Shown in pieces: positions 1 through 12,009 of a stretch of 64,000 bases of DNA. The DNA is from Burkholderia savannae (GTDB taxonomy: Bacteria > Pseudomonadota > Gammaproteobacteria > Burkholderiales > Burkholderiaceae). Within the stretch, counting starts at the first letter, position 1. The number at the start of each line of letters is the position of its first letter. Under the pieces are notes generated by a model that saw only the letters and a program-made list of their open reading frames with translations, had not been told where the DNA came from and did no database searches. The stretch spans positions 1,736,001-1,800,000 of the forward strand of contig NZ_CP013417.1 in NCBI RefSeq assembly GCF_001524445.2, written 5' to 3'. The translations under genes and the position numbers were made by a program.

Positions 1-336
1 GCGCTGTTGAACACGTTCGACGATTCGAAGAACAAGGGGATCAACATCGGCGGCCCGGCCGGCGAGGCCGTGAAGGCCGCCGCTGATGGCCGCGTGGTGT
101 ATGCGGGCAACGGTCTGCGCGGCTACGGCAATCTCATTATCATCAAGCACGACGCAACTTATCTCACGGCGTATGCACACAATCGCGCTTTGATGGTAAA
201 AGAGGGGGACGCGGTGACGAAAGGCCAGAAGATCGCAGAGATGGGCAATAGCGATTCCGACCGCGTGATGCTGCATTTCGAGGTTCGCCGGCAGGGTAAA
301 CCTGTCGATCCGCTGAAGTATTTGCCGCCTCAATAA
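1..336 (+). CDS. nlpD: NlpD-like LytM/M23 peptidase-domain lipoprotein (3' part only)
   Basis: This is the last 111 codons of a gene that begins before the window. The fragment is a LytM (peptidase M23) fold: a Gly-rich strand (GRVVYAGNGLRGYGN), then HDATYLTAYAHN, and the closing LHFEVRRQGKPVDPLKYL typical of the family C-terminus. NlpD proteins are outer-membrane lipoproteins that help control cell-wall amidases at division; many have a degenerate metal site. The stop lies 11 bases before rpoS, the classic nlpD-rpoS arrangement, which supports the name. In E. coli the main rpoS promoter lies inside nlpD; that part is outside the window. Confidence 0.85.
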   Translation, partial: ALLNTFDDSKNKGINIGGPAGEAVKAAADGRVVYAGNGLRGYGNLIIIKHDATYLTAYAHNRALMVKEGDAVTKGQKIAEMGNSDSDRVMLHFEVRRQGKPVDPLKYLPPQ

Positions 337-347
337 ACGAGACGACC

Positions 348-1436
348 ATGCCGAAATCGAAGCGCCACGAGCCGCAAGCCGAGTCTGAGAAGATCAGTCG
401 AGCCACGCAAGCATCGGTGGAGCGAGCTGGCGCTTCGACGGACGAGGATGAAGACGCCGCCGACAACGAACGCGACTACGAGCCGCGCGAAGCGGATTCG
501 GACGACTCGCGCGAAGGGCGCGGCGATGCAGCCGACGCGTCACCCGATCTGGACGATTTCCGGGCGCTTCTGCAGGCGGAGCTCACTGCCGACACGATCC
601 AGCACTACCTGAATCGCATCAGCGTGAAGCCGCTCTTGACGGTCGAGGAAGAGCAGCGCTATTCGCGGCTCGCGAAGGCGGGCGAATTCGACGCGCGGCA
701 GGTGATGATCGAGCGGAATCTGCGGCTCGTCGTCAGCATCGCGAAAGGCTATCTGAATCGCGGCGTGCCGCTGCTCGATCTGATCGAGGAAGGCAACCTC
801 GGGCTCATGCACGCGATCGAGAAGTTCGATCCGACGCGCGGCTTTCGCTTTTCGACGTACGCGACCTGGTGGATACGGCAAAGCATCGAGCGCGCGATCA
901 TGAATCAGGCGCGCACGGTGCGGCTGCCGGTGCACGTGATCCGCGAGCTGAACCAGGTGCTGCGCGCGAAGCGCCATCTGGAAAAGAACTCGCTGTCGAC
1001 GGGCGCGGCGGCCGAGCGCCGCGAGGCGAGCATCGACGACATCGCGTATCTGACGGGCAAGACGGCCGAGGAAGTCACCGACATCCTCGCGCTCAACGAG
1101 CACACCGCATCGCTCGATGCGCCGCTCGATCTCGATCCGGCGAGCAGCCTGCTCGATCTGCTGCCCGACGACCAGAGCCAGTCGCCCGATGCGGAGGTTC
1201 AGCACCGCGAACTGGAAACGCTAACGCGCGCATGGTTGTCGCGCCTGTCCGACAAGCACCGCCATGTGATCGAGCGGCGCTTCGGCCTCAATCACATTGA
1301 ACCCGCGACGCTCGAGGAGCTTGCAGACGAGATGGGGCTGACCCGCGAGCGGGTTCGCCAGATCCAGCAGGAAGCGCTCGTGCGGCTCAAGCGGTTTTTC
1401 GCATCCAACGGCGTGCGCAAGGACGCCGTTCTGTAA
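348..1436 (+). CDS. rpoS: RNA polymerase sigma factor RpoS (sigma-38)
   Basis: The 362-residue sigma-70-family protein directs RNA polymerase to stationary-phase and general-stress promoters. The first ~65 residues are a charged, acidic extension (many D/E/R). Region 1.2 follows around residues 70-110. Region 2 covers roughly 120-195, with RNLRLVVSIAKGYLNRG, DLIEEGNLGLMHAIEKFD and the core and -10 recognition segment FSTYATWWIRQSIERAI. Region 3 comes next, and region 4 at the C-terminus carries the -35 helix-turn-helix LEELADEMGLTRERVRQIQQ. Housekeeping RpoD would be far longer and carry region 1.1, so the length and the nlpD neighbour favour RpoS. The ATG is 11 bases after the nlpD stop. Confidence 0.95.
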   Translation: MPKSKRHEPQAESEKISRATQASVERAGASTDEDEDAADNERDYEPREADSDDSREGRGDAADASPDLDDFRALLQAELTADTIQHYLNRISVKPLLTVEEEQRYSRLAKAGEFDARQVMIERNLRLVVSIAKGYLNRGVPLLDLIEEGNLGLMHAIEKFDPTRGFRFSTYATWWIRQSIERAIMNQARTVRLPVHVIRELNQVLRAKRHLEKNSLSTGAAAERREASIDDIAYLTGKTAEEVTDILALNEHTASLDAPLDLDPASSLLDLLPDDQSQSPDAEVQHRELETLTRAWLSRLSDKHRHVIERRFGLNHIEPATLEELADEMGLTRERVRQIQQEALVRLKRFFASNGVRKDAVL

Positions 1437-1443
1437 TTCATCG

Positions 1444-2220
1444 ATGACACCGATTCTGGTTTTTGACATCGAGACGATTCCCGATGTCGACGGCATTCGC
1501 CGTCTTGAAGATCTGCCCGCCGACCTCACCGATGCCGAAGTGGCCGAGCACGCGTTCGCCGCGCGCCGCGAGAAGACGGGCAGCGATTTCCTGCCGCTTC
1601 ATCTGCAACGGGTCGCGGCAATTTCGTGCGTGTTCCGCGACAACACCGGCTTTCGCGTGCGCTCGCTCGGTGCACCGGGCGACCCGGAGGCGACGTTGAT
1701 CCAGTCGTTCTACCGCGTGATCGAGAAGTACACGCCGCAACTCGTGTCGTGGAACGGCGGCGGCTTCGATCTGCCGGTGCTGCATTACCGCGGGCTCGTG
1801 CACGGCGTCGCGGCGCCGCGCTACTGGGACATGGGCGAGGACGATCGCGACTTCAAGTGGAACAACTACCTGTCGCGCTACCACACGCGGCATCTCGACC
1901 TGATGGATCTGCTCGCGCTCTATCAGCCGCGCGCGAGCGTGCCGCTCGACGCGCTCGCGAAGCTGTGCGGCTTTCCGGGCAAGCTCGGGATGGACGGCAG
2001 CCAGGTGTGGAAGGCGTTTCAGGAAGGGCGGATCGAGGAGATCCGCAACTACTGCGAGACCGACGTCGTGAACACCTACTTGCTGTACTGTCGGTTCCAG
2101 CAGATGCGCGGTGGTCTGTCGCCCGCCGAGTACACCGAAGAGATCGCGCTCGTGAAGAATTCGCTCGTGCAGGAGCCGGCGCCGCACTGGGCCGAATACC
2201 TCGCCGCGTTCGACGCGTGA
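1444..2220 (+). CDS. predicted 3'-5' exonuclease, PolB-exonuclease-like
   Basis: The 258-residue protein has a DEDD-type 3'-5' exonuclease fold like the proofreading domain of family B DNA polymerases, without a polymerase domain. Motif I is FDIETIPD at about residues 6-13. The motif II region is LVSWNGGGFDLPVL near residue 100. The motif III region is YCETDVVNTYLLY near residue 205. The acidic residues expected to bind two metal ions are present. Substrate and role are not known from sequence; DNA or RNA trimming is an inference. The ATG lies 7 bases after the rpoS stop, so the two genes may be co-transcribed. A divergence in length from RNase T and DnaQ argues against those names. Confidence 0.8.
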   Translation: MTPILVFDIETIPDVDGIRRLEDLPADLTDAEVAEHAFAARREKTGSDFLPLHLQRVAAISCVFRDNTGFRVRSLGAPGDPEATLIQSFYRVIEKYTPQLVSWNGGGFDLPVLHYRGLVHGVAAPRYWDMGEDDRDFKWNNYLSRYHTRHLDLMDLLALYQPRASVPLDALAKLCGFPGKLGMDGSQVWKAFQEGRIEEIRNYCETDVVNTYLLYCRFQQMRGGLSPAEYTEEIALVKNSLVQEPAPHWAEYLAAFDA

Positions 2221-2310
2221 ACCGTCCGGCGTCCCCCGTAGGGCGGACGCTGCTCTCTCTCGACGCCGCGAAACCGAAACGCGTCTCTTTTCTCGCCGGC
2301 TCGCCGGCGC

Positions 2311-3171
2311 TCACGCATCGCTCAGTTCGAGCACGATCGGCTGATGATCGGACGCGCGCACCGCGCCGTCGATCTCGCAGCGCGTCAGGCGGCGAACGAG
2401 CGTGTCGGTGACGAACACGAAATCGCAGGTCATCGGCCCCTCCTTCCACTGCTCGGTGTCGTAGACGCCTGCGGTCATCGGCGGCGTCTCGCCCGGATGG
2501 CGCGCGAGCCACGCGTCGACGAAGCACGGCGCGTCGGGAAACGGCGCGAGAAAGCGCCGGTAAGCGCCGCTGCGATACGCGCTGTTGAAATCGCCGCAGA
2601 CGATCGCGTCGGCCGCGCGCGCGGACGGCGCGAACGGACCTGTCGGCGTCTCAGGCGGCGCACTCGCGCGCGTGTGCGCGGCCGCCTCGCGGTGCAGGCG
2701 CCGCAACGCGTCGACTTGCGCGAGCCGCTGCTTCGCCGAGTAATACTCCAAGTGCGTGACGACGACGCGCAGCGGCCCGAACGGTGCGCGCAGCGTGACT
2801 TCGAGCGCGCAGCGCGGCATCGACGGCGCGGCGGCGCTCGCGGGCCACGGCAGCGCGTGGCGCATCGCGCGCTCGACCGGCAGCCGCGTCGCGAGCGCGT
2901 TGCCGAACTGCCGGCGCGGCGCGCCCGGCTCGGTCGGCGGCAGATCGACGCCGATCGCGTCGAACACCGCATACTCTGGCAACAGCGTCGCCAGTTCGGC
3001 ATACTGATCGTCGGAAGGGCCGCCCGGCAGCGCGCGAAAGCCGCGCGTGAGTTCCTGCGCGCACAGCACGTCGAAATCGCCGAGCCGGCGGGCAGCGTCG
3101 ATCGTGCGCGCCAGATCGACCGTGCCGTCGGCGTCCCGTCCCCATTGGATGTTCCAACTGATGAGTCGCAT
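2311..3171 (-). CDS. endonuclease/exonuclease/phosphatase (EEP) family protein
   Basis: The 286-residue EEP-superfamily protein belongs to the same fold as exonuclease III, DNase I and inositol phosphatases. The diagnostic motifs are in order: SWNIQWG at the N-terminus (metal-binding Asn), CAQE (catalytic metal Glu), THLEYYS, GDFNSAY in the centre, and [10 protein letters not shown] at the C-terminus. I chose the start at 3171 because [11 protein letters not shown] begins exactly at the domain; codons further upstream add 18 residues with no domain support. It is divergent from rlmD, with 76 bases between the starts. Substrate (nucleic acid or phospho-lipid/sugar) cannot be decided from sequence. 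Confidence 0.82.
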   Translation of the reverse strand: MRLISWNIQWGRDADGTVDLARTIDAARRLGDFDVLCAQELTRGFRALPGGPSDDQYAELATLLPEYAVFDAIGVDLPPTEPGAPRRQFGNALATRLPVERAMRHALPWPASAAAPSMPRCALEVTLRAPFGPLRVVVTHLEYYSAKQRLAQVDALRRLHREAAAHTRASAPPETPTGPFAPSARAADAIVCGDFNSAYRSGAYRRFLAPFPDAPCFVDAWLARHPGETPPMTAGVYDTEQWKEGPMTCDFVFVTDTLVRRLTRCEIDGAVRASDHQPIVLELSDA

Positions 3172-3204
3172 CGTCGAATCTCCGTTGCGTGACGGCCGTT
3201 CGTC

Positions 3205-3210
3205 TACAAT
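3205..3210 (+). promoter_or_regulatory. -10-like element before rlmD
   Basis: TACAAT matches the sigma-70 -10 consensus at 5 of 6 bases and lies 37 bases before the rlmD GTG. No good -35 is seen at 16-18 bases, so this is a weak inference. Confidence 0.3.
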
Positions 3211-3247
3211 CTCGCCTTTCCCCACAATCGTTCGTCAGGAAAAGCTG

Positions 3248-4645
3248 GTGTCAGAAGCCGTCCCTCTCTCCACGCGCCGCGCGTCGCATGCGAGCGCCGC
3301 GCCCGATCGCGCCCCGGTTCTCGATATCGATTCGCTCGACATGGAAGCGCGCGGCGTCGGCCGCGTCGTCGACGAAAACGGCGAGCCCGGCAAGGTGATT
3401 TTCGTCGAGGGCGCGCTGCCCGGCGAGCGCGTCACGTATTCGAGCTTCCGCCGGAAGCCGACCTACGAGCAGGCGCAAGTCGTCGATATTTTGCGCCCGA
3501 GCGTGATGCGCACGCAGCCGAAATGCGCGTTTTTCGGCACCTGCGGCGGCTGCTCGATGCAGCATCTCGATATGCGCGCGCAGGTCGCGATCAAGCAGCG
3601 CGTGCTCGAGGACAACCTGTGGCATCTCGCGAAGCTGCGCGCCGAAGCGATGTTCGCGCCGATACACGGCCCATCTTGGGGCTACCGGTATCGCGCGCGC
3701 CTCACCGTGCGCCACGTCGCGAAGAAGGGCGGCGTGCTCGTCGGCTTCCACGAGAAGAAGAGCAGCTATGTGGCCGACATGACGAGCTGCGAGGTGTTGC
3801 CGCCGCACGTGTCGGCGATGCTCGTGCCGCTGCGCAGGCTCGTCGAGCAGTTGTCGATCCGCGATCGCATGCCGCAGATCGAGCTCGCGGTCGGCTCGCA
3901 AGTGACGGCGCTCGTGCTGCGCGTGCTCGAGCCGATCAACGCGGCCGACGAGGCGCTGCTGCGCGAATTCGCCGACACGCACCGCGTGCAGTTCTGGCTG
4001 CAGCCGAAGGGGCCGGATACGGTCGCGCCGTTCTATCCGCTCGACGTGCAGCTCGACTACACGCTGCCCGAATTCGGCATCCGGATGCCGTTCAAGCCGA
4101 CCGACTTCACGCAGGTCAATCACCAGATCAACCGGGTGCTCGTCGGGCGCGCGTTGCGGCTGCTCGCGCCCTCGCGCGACGATCGCGTGCTCGATCTGTT
4201 CTGCGGAATCGGTAACTTCACGCTGCCGCTCGCGCGGCTCGCGCGCGAGGTGGTCGGGATCGAGGGCAGCGAGACGCTGAGCGTGCGCGCGCTCGCGAAC
4301 GCGAAGGAAAACGGCGTCGACGGCCACACGTCGTTCGCGTGCCGCAACCTGTTCGAGGTGACGGCCGACGATCTGCGCGCGCTCGGCGCGTTCGACAAAT
4401 TCCTGATCGATCCGCCGCGCGAAGGCGCGCTCGCGGTGTCGAAGGCGCTTGCGGACATCGCGCAGAGCGGCGTCGGGCCGCTGCCCGCGCGGATCGTCTA
4501 CGTGTCGTGCAACCCGTCGACGCTCGCGCGGGACGCGGGGCTCCTCGTGCACGAGGCGGGCTACCGGCTGAAGGGCGCGGGCGTCGTCAACATGTTTCCG
4601 CATACGTCGCACGTCGAATCGATCGCGCTCTTCGAGCGCGCGTGA
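3248..4645 (+). CDS. rlmD: 23S rRNA (uracil-1939-C5)-methyltransferase RlmD
   Basis: The 466-residue S-adenosylmethionine-dependent RNA methyltransferase makes m5U1939 in 23S rRNA. A TRAM RNA-binding domain covers about residues 24-85. Four cysteines, C93, C99, C102 (in [11 protein letters not shown]) and C181, fit the 4Fe-4S site of the RumA/RlmD family. The SAM-binding motif is [16 protein letters not shown]. The catalytic nucleophile is C422 in [12 protein letters not shown], with the family's C-terminal [13 protein letters not shown] after it. The start is a GTG preceded by CAGGA at a 7-base gap; an in-frame upstream extension would run back into the divergent gene and has no domain support. 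Gene end converges on the BI-1 gene across a shared terminator. Confidence 0.92.
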   Translation: MSEAVPLSTRRASHASAAPDRAPVLDIDSLDMEARGVGRVVDENGEPGKVIFVEGALPGERVTYSSFRRKPTYEQAQVVDILRPSVMRTQPKCAFFGTCGGCSMQHLDMRAQVAIKQRVLEDNLWHLAKLRAEAMFAPIHGPSWGYRYRARLTVRHVAKKGGVLVGFHEKKSSYVADMTSCEVLPPHVSAMLVPLRRLVEQLSIRDRMPQIELAVGSQVTALVLRVLEPINAADEALLREFADTHRVQFWLQPKGPDTVAPFYPLDVQLDYTLPEFGIRMPFKPTDFTQVNHQINRVLVGRALRLLAPSRDDRVLDLFCGIGNFTLPLARLAREVVGIEGSETLSVRALANAKENGVDGHTSFACRNLFEVTADDLRALGAFDKFLIDPPREGALAVSKALADIAQSGVGPLPARIVYVSCNPSTLARDAGLLVHEAGYRLKGAGVVNMFPHTSHVESIALFERA

Positions 4646-4684
4646 CGCGTTGCTTTCGCGGCGGCGTGCGCCGTGCGCGGGCAT

Positions 4685-4714
4685 GAAAAAACCGGCCCTC
4701 GGGGCCGGTTTTTC
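4685..4714. terminator. bidirectional terminator between rlmD and the BI-1 gene
   Basis: The perfect 8-bp stem ACCGGCCC/GGGCCGGT (4691-4709, loop TCG) is flanked by an A-run on the left and a T-run on the right. It can therefore end transcripts from both converging genes. Confidence 0.85.
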
Positions 4715-4742
4715 GTGATGCGCGACGAAGTGCCGCCGGGCT

Positions 4743-5441
4743 TCAGTTGCGGTTGCCGCCGAAGATGCCGAGCAGCGCGAGCAGGTTCGTGAACACGTTG
4801 TACAGATCGAGGTAGATCGCGAGTGTCGCGCTGATGTAGTTGGTCTCGCCGCCGTTCACGACGCGCTGGACGTCGAACAGCATGTACGCCGAGAAGATCA
4901 CGATCGCGAGCACCGACACCGTGAGCATCAGCGCCGGCAACTGCAGGAACACGTTCGCGACCATTGCGAGCAGCAGCACGATCACGCCGACGAAGAGCCA
5001 CTTGCCGAGGCCGGAGAAATCGCGCTTGCTGACGGTCGCGACCGTCGCCATCGCGGCGAAGATCACGCCGGTGCCGCCGAATGCGAGCATGATGAGCGAC
5101 GGGCCGTTCGAAAAGCCGAGGATGAAGCTCAGGAGGCGCGACAGCATCAGGCCCATGAAGAACGTGAAGCCGAGCAGCACGAACACGCCGGCCGAGCTGT
5201 TCTTCGTGCGCTCGATCGCGAACATGAAGCCGAACGCGATCGCGAAGAACGCGAGAAGGCTCATCATCGGGCTCGTCGCGGCGAACAGCGAGAAACCCGT
5301 CGCGACGCCGACCCAGGCGCCGAGCACGGTCGGCACCATCGACAGCGCAAGAAGCCAGTAGGTGTTGCGCAGCACGCGGTTGCGAGTCTCGGCCGTGCTG
5401 ATCGCGCCGCCGCGGCCGAAGTTGTACGGATAGTCGTTCAT
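4743..5441 (-). CDS. Bax inhibitor-1/YccA family inner-membrane protein
   Basis: The 232-residue protein is almost entirely hydrophobic after a short soluble N-terminus (MNDYPYNFGRGG), with about seven membrane segments, as in the BI-1/YccA/TMBIM family. YccA of E. coli interacts with the FtsH protease; others act as proton-sensitive calcium leak channels. Which role applies here is unknown, but the FtsH-modulating genes hflK and hflC are also in this window. The start at 5441 is preceded by a good ribosome site (AGGAGA, 5-base gap on the minus strand); five more codons upstream are open but unneeded. Confidence 0.85.
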   Translation of the reverse strand: MNDYPYNFGRGGAISTAETRNRVLRNTYWLLALSMVPTVLGAWVGVATGFSLFAATSPMMSLLAFFAIAFGFMFAIERTKNSSAGVFVLLGFTFFMGLMLSRLLSFILGFSNGPSLIMLAFGGTGVIFAAMATVATVSKRDFSGLGKWLFVGVIVLLLAMVANVFLQLPALMLTVSVLAIVIFSAYMLFDVQRVVNGGETNYISATLAIYLDLYNVFTNLLALLGIFGGNRN

Positions 5442-5634
5442 GGTTTCTCCTAACATGGAACGTGGCGGCGCCGCCGGCGGGCGGCGCGCTTGTTGCGCCG
5501 CAATAAGCCGTCAGGCCGCTACCCCTAAGATAGGTTTCGAGGGCGGAGGTTTCAACGTCTCGGTGCCCGCGAAACGCGAAGTGTTAGAACCTTTCTGTCG
5601 TGTAAGGGTTCAATCGCAATGATACACGGGAACG

Positions 5635-5643
5635 TGTTACAAT
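5635..5643 (+). promoter_or_regulatory. extended -10 promoter element before ndk
   Basis: TGTTACAAT is an extended -10 (TGn) joined to TACAAT (5 of 6 matches), ending 46 bases before the ndk ATG. No strong -35 is visible, which fits an extended -10 promoter. Confidence 0.45.
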
Positions 5644-5689
5644 AGCGGATTCATTTGAAACTGTAACCTCTTAATTTCTTGGAGTTTTT

Positions 5690-6115
5690 ATGGCACTCGA
5701 GCGCACCCTGTCGATCATCAAGCCGGATGCGGTGGCGAAGAACGTGATCGGCCAGATCTACAGCCGTTTCGAAAACGCCGGCCTGAAGATCGTGGCGGCG
5801 CGCATGGCGCACCTGTCGCGCGCCGATGCGGAGAAATTCTACGCCGTGCACGCCGAGCGTCCGTTCTTCAAGGATCTCGTCGAATTCATGATCTCGGGCC
5901 CGGTGATGATCCAGGTTCTCGAAGGCGAGGACGCGATCCTGAAGAACCGCGACCTGATGGGCGCGACGGACCCGAAGAAGGCGGAAAAGGGCACGATCCG
6001 CGCCGACTTCGCGGACAGCATCGACGCGAACGCCGTGCACGGCTCGGACGCACCGGAAACGGCGCGCGGCGAAGTCGCGTTCTTCTTCCCGGAAATGAAC
6101 GTCTACTCGCGCTGA
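5690..6115 (+). CDS. ndk: nucleoside diphosphate kinase
   Basis: The 141-residue enzyme transfers the terminal phosphate from ATP to other nucleoside diphosphates through a phospho-histidine, keeping NTP and dNTP pools balanced. The start [13 protein letters not shown] is typical. The active-site histidine is H117 in [10 protein letters not shown], at the same position as in other bacterial Ndk proteins, and the length is normal. A ribosome site (TGGAG) precedes the ATG. It is divergent from the BI-1 gene across a 248-base gap, which holds the extended -10 given separately, and rlmN follows 42 bases later. Confidence 0.97.
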   Translation: MALERTLSIIKPDAVAKNVIGQIYSRFENAGLKIVAARMAHLSRADAEKFYAVHAERPFFKDLVEFMISGPVMIQVLEGEDAILKNRDLMGATDPKKAEKGTIRADFADSIDANAVHGSDAPETARGEVAFFFPEMNVYSR

Positions 6116-6157
6116 GCGGGTCGGGGTCCGGCGCGTCTGGCGGCAAGGCAGGGCATC

Positions 6158-7294
<1,137 letters not shown>

Positions 7295-7441
7295 CGGGGA
7301 TGCCCGGGCCGGCAGTGAAATACGCGTAAAGCGATCGGGGGCGGCGCGCGGCGCCGCGCAGTGTGTGACAACGGTGGTGTTGCGAGCCTGGCCGGAGCCG
7401 GTGCGGGCGTGCAGGCAAGAAGAATCGACGCGAGGATGAGG

Positions 7442-8527
7442 ATGAGCGAACCGCAGCCGTCAAAGAGCCCAGAGACGAACGCAGGCGAGAAACCGGCGGC
7501 GGCCGGCGGCGGCATTGCGTCGGTCGCGGCAGTGGGCGCGCGGCTCGCGGAGTTGCGCGAGGCGAAGGGATGGTCGGTCGACGACGTGTCCGCGCGGCTC
7601 AAGGTCGCGGCGTCGAAGTTGCAGGCGCTCGAGGCGGGCGATACGAGTCAGCTTCCGGGGACGACTTTCGCGCTTGGCCTCGTGCGCAGTTACGCGAAGA
7701 TGCTCGGCGTCGATCCGGAACCGTTCGCGCAGGCGCTGCGTCGCGAGAAGGGTGTGCCCGAGGTCGATCTGTCGATGCCCGCGTCGGCCGGCACCGATCT
7801 GCCGCGCGGCCGGGTGTCGATTCCGCTCGGCGGTTCGTCGCGCGGCCGGCCGTGGCTGTGGGCGGTCGCGGCGGTCGTCGTCGCGTTGATCGCCGCGGCG
7901 ATGTGGCGTACGGGCGGCGAATCGTCGAACTGGCTCGCGCGCTTCAAGTCGAGCGGGGCCGGCGAAGCCGCGTCGGGCGCGCGTGCGCAGCAGCCGGAGG
8001 GCGCCGCGTCCGATCTGCCGGCGAGCGCGGCGGTGTCCGGCACGGTGACGCAGGCGAGCGCCGTCGCGGCGAGCGCGACGCAGTCGGGCGGCGGCGCGTC
8101 GGCGGGCGATGCGGTGGTGGCGAGCGTGCCGACCGCGGGTTCCGCGCCTGCCGTCGAGAGCGCGGTGGCCGTGCCGCCCGCTTCGACGCCGGTCGCCGCC
8201 GCGCAACCGGCGCAATCGATGCAACAATCGGCGGCACTGGGGGCCGATGGCGCGAGCGCCGTCGTAACGGCCGCGCCCGGTCAGTCGGTGGTCGCGCTGA
8301 AGGTCGCGCAGGACTGCTGGTTCAGCGTGCGCGACAAGAACGGCAAGGAGTTGTTCTCGTCGCTCGTGCGCGCCGGCGAGACGAAGCAGGTTGCAGGCGA
8401 TGCGCCGCTCAAGGTCACGATCGGCAACAAGGCCGGGCTCGAATCGATCGCTTTCGACGGCAAGCCCGTCGATCCGGCAAAATACTCGACGGCTCGGGGC
8501 AACGTCGCGCGTTTCGCATTGCCCTGA
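7442..8527 (+). CDS. rodZ: RodZ-like membrane protein with N-terminal helix-turn-helix
   Basis: The 361-residue protein has a Cro/C1-type helix-turn-helix of the RodZ kind (about residues 22-95, including LAELREAKGWSVDDVSARL). One membrane helix follows (~137-156, PWLWAVAAVVVALIAAA). Then comes a long Ala/Ser/Val-rich periplasmic linker (~170-275). A C-terminal DUF4115 domain has DCWFSVRDKNGKELFSSLV. RodZ links MreB to the cell-wall elongation machinery. I chose the second of two close ATGs because GAGG sits 6 bases before it. The position between rlmN and ispG matches E. coli yfgA/rodZ, the main support for the name, since sequence identity in this family is low. Confidence 0.8.
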   Translation: MSEPQPSKSPETNAGEKPAAAGGGIASVAAVGARLAELREAKGWSVDDVSARLKVAASKLQALEAGDTSQLPGTTFALGLVRSYAKMLGVDPEPFAQALRREKGVPEVDLSMPASAGTDLPRGRVSIPLGGSSRGRPWLWAVAAVVVALIAAAMWRTGGESSNWLARFKSSGAGEAASGARAQQPEGAASDLPASAAVSGTVTQASAVAASATQSGGGASAGDAVVASVPTAGSAPAVESAVAVPPASTPVAAAQPAQSMQQSAALGADGASAVVTAAPGQSVVALKVAQDCWFSVRDKNGKELFSSLVRAGETKQVAGDAPLKVTIGNKAGLESIAFDGKPVDPAKYSTARGNVARFALP

Positions 8528-8617
8528 CGGCAAGCGCCGTGGCCGGCCGGGCACGGCGCTGTTCTCTTTCGCGCGTCGCCAAGCGGGCGGCGCGTTTGGC
8601 GTAAATTGGATCTATCG

Positions 8618-9922
<1,305 letters not shown>

Positions 9923-9941
9923 TTCGTCCACCGTATTTCAG

Positions 9942-11282
9942 ATGACAGAACAAAAGCGAAAGCTCGAGAAGCTCGCGGGCGTGAAGGGCATGAACGACAT
10001 CCTCCCGCAGGATGCCGGCTTGTGGGAATTCTTCGAGGCGACCGTGAAGTCGCTGTTGCGCGCGTACGGCTATCAGAACATCCGTACGCCGATCGTCGAG
10101 CATACGCAGCTCTTCACGCGCGGCATCGGCGAAGTGACCGATATCGTCGAGAAGGAGATGTACAGCTTCGTCGACGCGCTCAACGGCGAGAACCTGACGC
10201 TGCGCCCCGAGAACACCGCGGCCGTCGTGCGCGCGGCCATCGAGCACAACATGCTGTACGACGGGCCGAAGCGCCTGTGGTACGTCGGCCCGATGTTCCG
10301 CCACGAGCGTCCGCAGCGCGGCCGCTATCGCCAGTTCCACCAGGTCGGCGTCGAGGCGCTCGGCTTCGCGGGGCCGGACGCCGACGCGGAAATCATCATG
10401 ATGTGCCAGCGCCTGTGGGACGATCTCGGCCTCACCGGCATCAAGCTCGAGATCAACTCGCTCGGCCTTGCGCAGGAGCGCGCGGCGCACCGCGTCGAAC
10501 TCGTCAAGTATCTCGAGCAGCACGTCGAGAAGCTCGATGACGACGCCCAGCGTCGCCTGTACACGAATCCGCTGCGCGTGCTCGACACGAAGAATCCCGC
10601 GCTGCAGGAGATCGTGCAGAATGCGCCGAAGCTGATCGACTTCCTCGGCGACGCGTCGCGTGCGCACTTCGAAGGCCTGCAGCGCCTGCTGAAGGCGAAC
10701 AACCTGCCGTTTACGATCAACCCGCGGCTCGTGCGCGGGCTCGATTACTACAATCTGACCGTATTCGAGTGGGTGACCGACAAGCTCGGCGCGCAAGGCA
10801 CGGTCGCCGCGGGCGGCCGCTACGATCCGCTGATCGAGCAACTGGGCGGCAAGCCGACCGCCGCGTGCGGCTGGGCGATGGGCGTCGAGCGCATTCTCGA
10901 GCTGCTGAAGGAAGAGAACCTCGTGCCGGAGCAGGAAGGCGTCGACGTGTACGTCGTCCATCAGGGCGACGCGGCGCGCGAGCAAGCGTTCGTCGTCGCG
11001 GAGCGTCTGCGCGACACGGGCCTCGACGTGATTTTCCACTGCAGCGCGGACGGCGCGGGCGCGAGCTTCAAGTCGCAGATGAAGCGTGCCGACGCGAGCG
11101 GCGCGGCGTTCGCGGTGATCTTCGGCGACGACGAGATGGCAAACGGCACGGCGAGCGTGAAGCCGCTGCGCGGCGCGGGCGACGACGGCGAAAAGAACGT
11201 TCAGCAGTCCGTGCCGGTCGAAAGCTTGACCGATTTTCTAATCAATGCGATGGTTGCAACCGCCGAAGACGGCGACGACTGA
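9942..11282 (+). CDS. hisS: histidyl-tRNA synthetase
   Basis: The 446-residue class II aminoacyl-tRNA synthetase charges tRNA-His. It starts [20 protein letters not shown], then motif 1. Motif 2 is [16 protein letters not shown]. The HisRS-specific loop is [15 protein letters not shown]. Motif 3 is [15 protein letters not shown] plus GWAMGVERI. The C-terminal anticodon-binding domain begins near residue 330. The chosen ATG gives normal length; an upstream in-frame start would overlap the end of ispG. The window also holds hisZ, a catalytically inactive relative used in histidine biosynthesis. Confidence 0.97.
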   Translation: MTEQKRKLEKLAGVKGMNDILPQDAGLWEFFEATVKSLLRAYGYQNIRTPIVEHTQLFTRGIGEVTDIVEKEMYSFVDALNGENLTLRPENTAAVVRAAIEHNMLYDGPKRLWYVGPMFRHERPQRGRYRQFHQVGVEALGFAGPDADAEIIMMCQRLWDDLGLTGIKLEINSLGLAQERAAHRVELVKYLEQHVEKLDDDAQRRLYTNPLRVLDTKNPALQEIVQNAPKLIDFLGDASRAHFEGLQRLLKANNLPFTINPRLVRGLDYYNLTVFEWVTDKLGAQGTVAAGGRYDPLIEQLGGKPTAACGWAMGVERILELLKEENLVPEQEGVDVYVVHQGDAAREQAFVVAERLRDTGLDVIFHCSADGAGASFKSQMKRADASGAAFAVIFGDDEMANGTASVKPLRGAGDDGEKNVQQSVPVESLTDFLINAMVATAEDGDD

Positions 11283-11335
11283 TCGCGGCGCATCCGCTCG
11301 ACAAAGAAGCGTGTACAGGAAGGAATCGCTAGGCG

Positions 11336-11965
11336 ATGAGTTATCACGACGAACAAGAATCGATTGAAAGCCTGAAGGCGTGGTGGGCCCGGTGGGGCAA
11401 TCTGACGACCTGGATCGCGATCGCCGTCCTCGCCGCCGCGGCCGCCTGGAACGGCTGGAACTACTGGCAGCGCCGCCAGGCCGCGCAAGCGGCCGTGCTC
11501 TACGAGCAGGTGCAGCAGGCCGTCCAGTCGAACGACAAGGCGAAAGTGTCGCGCGTCGCGTCGGACATGGAGGACAAGTTCGGCGGCACCGCCTATGCGC
11601 AGATGACGGCGCTCGAGGCGGCGAAGGCGCTGTACGGCGCGGGTGATACGGCGGGTGCGAAGGCGCAGTTGCAGTGGGCCGCCGATCATGCGAAGGACGG
11701 CGAGTACAAGCAGATCGCGACACTGCGTCTTGCGTCGCTGCTGCTCGACGAGAAGGCGTACGACGCAGGCCTCGCGCTGCTGTCGGGCACGCCGCCCGAG
11801 GCGTTCAAGGGCGCCGTCGCGAATGGTCGCGGCGATCTGCTCGCCGCGCAGGGCAAGAGCGACGACGCGCGCGCCGCGTACAAGCTCGCGCTCGATTCGC
11901 TGCCGAAGGATGACGCCTCCGCCCGCCAACTCGTGCAGTTCAAGCTGGACGCGCTCGGCGGTTGA
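11336..11965 (+). CDS. YfgM-like TPR protein (SecYEG/BamB-associated)
   Basis: The 209-residue protein has a short cytoplasmic N-terminus (SYHDEQESIESLKAWWARWG), one membrane helix at about residues 21-40, and a periplasmic tetratricopeptide-repeat region to the end. This is the DUF2133/YfgM architecture. In E. coli YfgM is anchored in the inner membrane, binds the SecYEG translocon and the chaperone PpiD, and sits next to bamB as here. The gene lies 53 bases after hisS and 44 bases before bamB, consistent with one operon. Name by context and architecture. Confidence 0.82.
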   Translation: MSYHDEQESIESLKAWWARWGNLTTWIAIAVLAAAAAWNGWNYWQRRQAAQAAVLYEQVQQAVQSNDKAKVSRVASDMEDKFGGTAYAQMTALEAAKALYGAGDTAGAKAQLQWAADHAKDGEYKQIATLRLASLLLDEKAYDAGLALLSGTPPEAFKGAVANGRGDLLAAQGKSDDARAAYKLALDSLPKDDASARQLVQFKLDALGG

Positions 11966-12009
11966 GCGCGTGCGCTTTCGTTTTACAACTTAACTTTGCT
12001 TCGCTATCG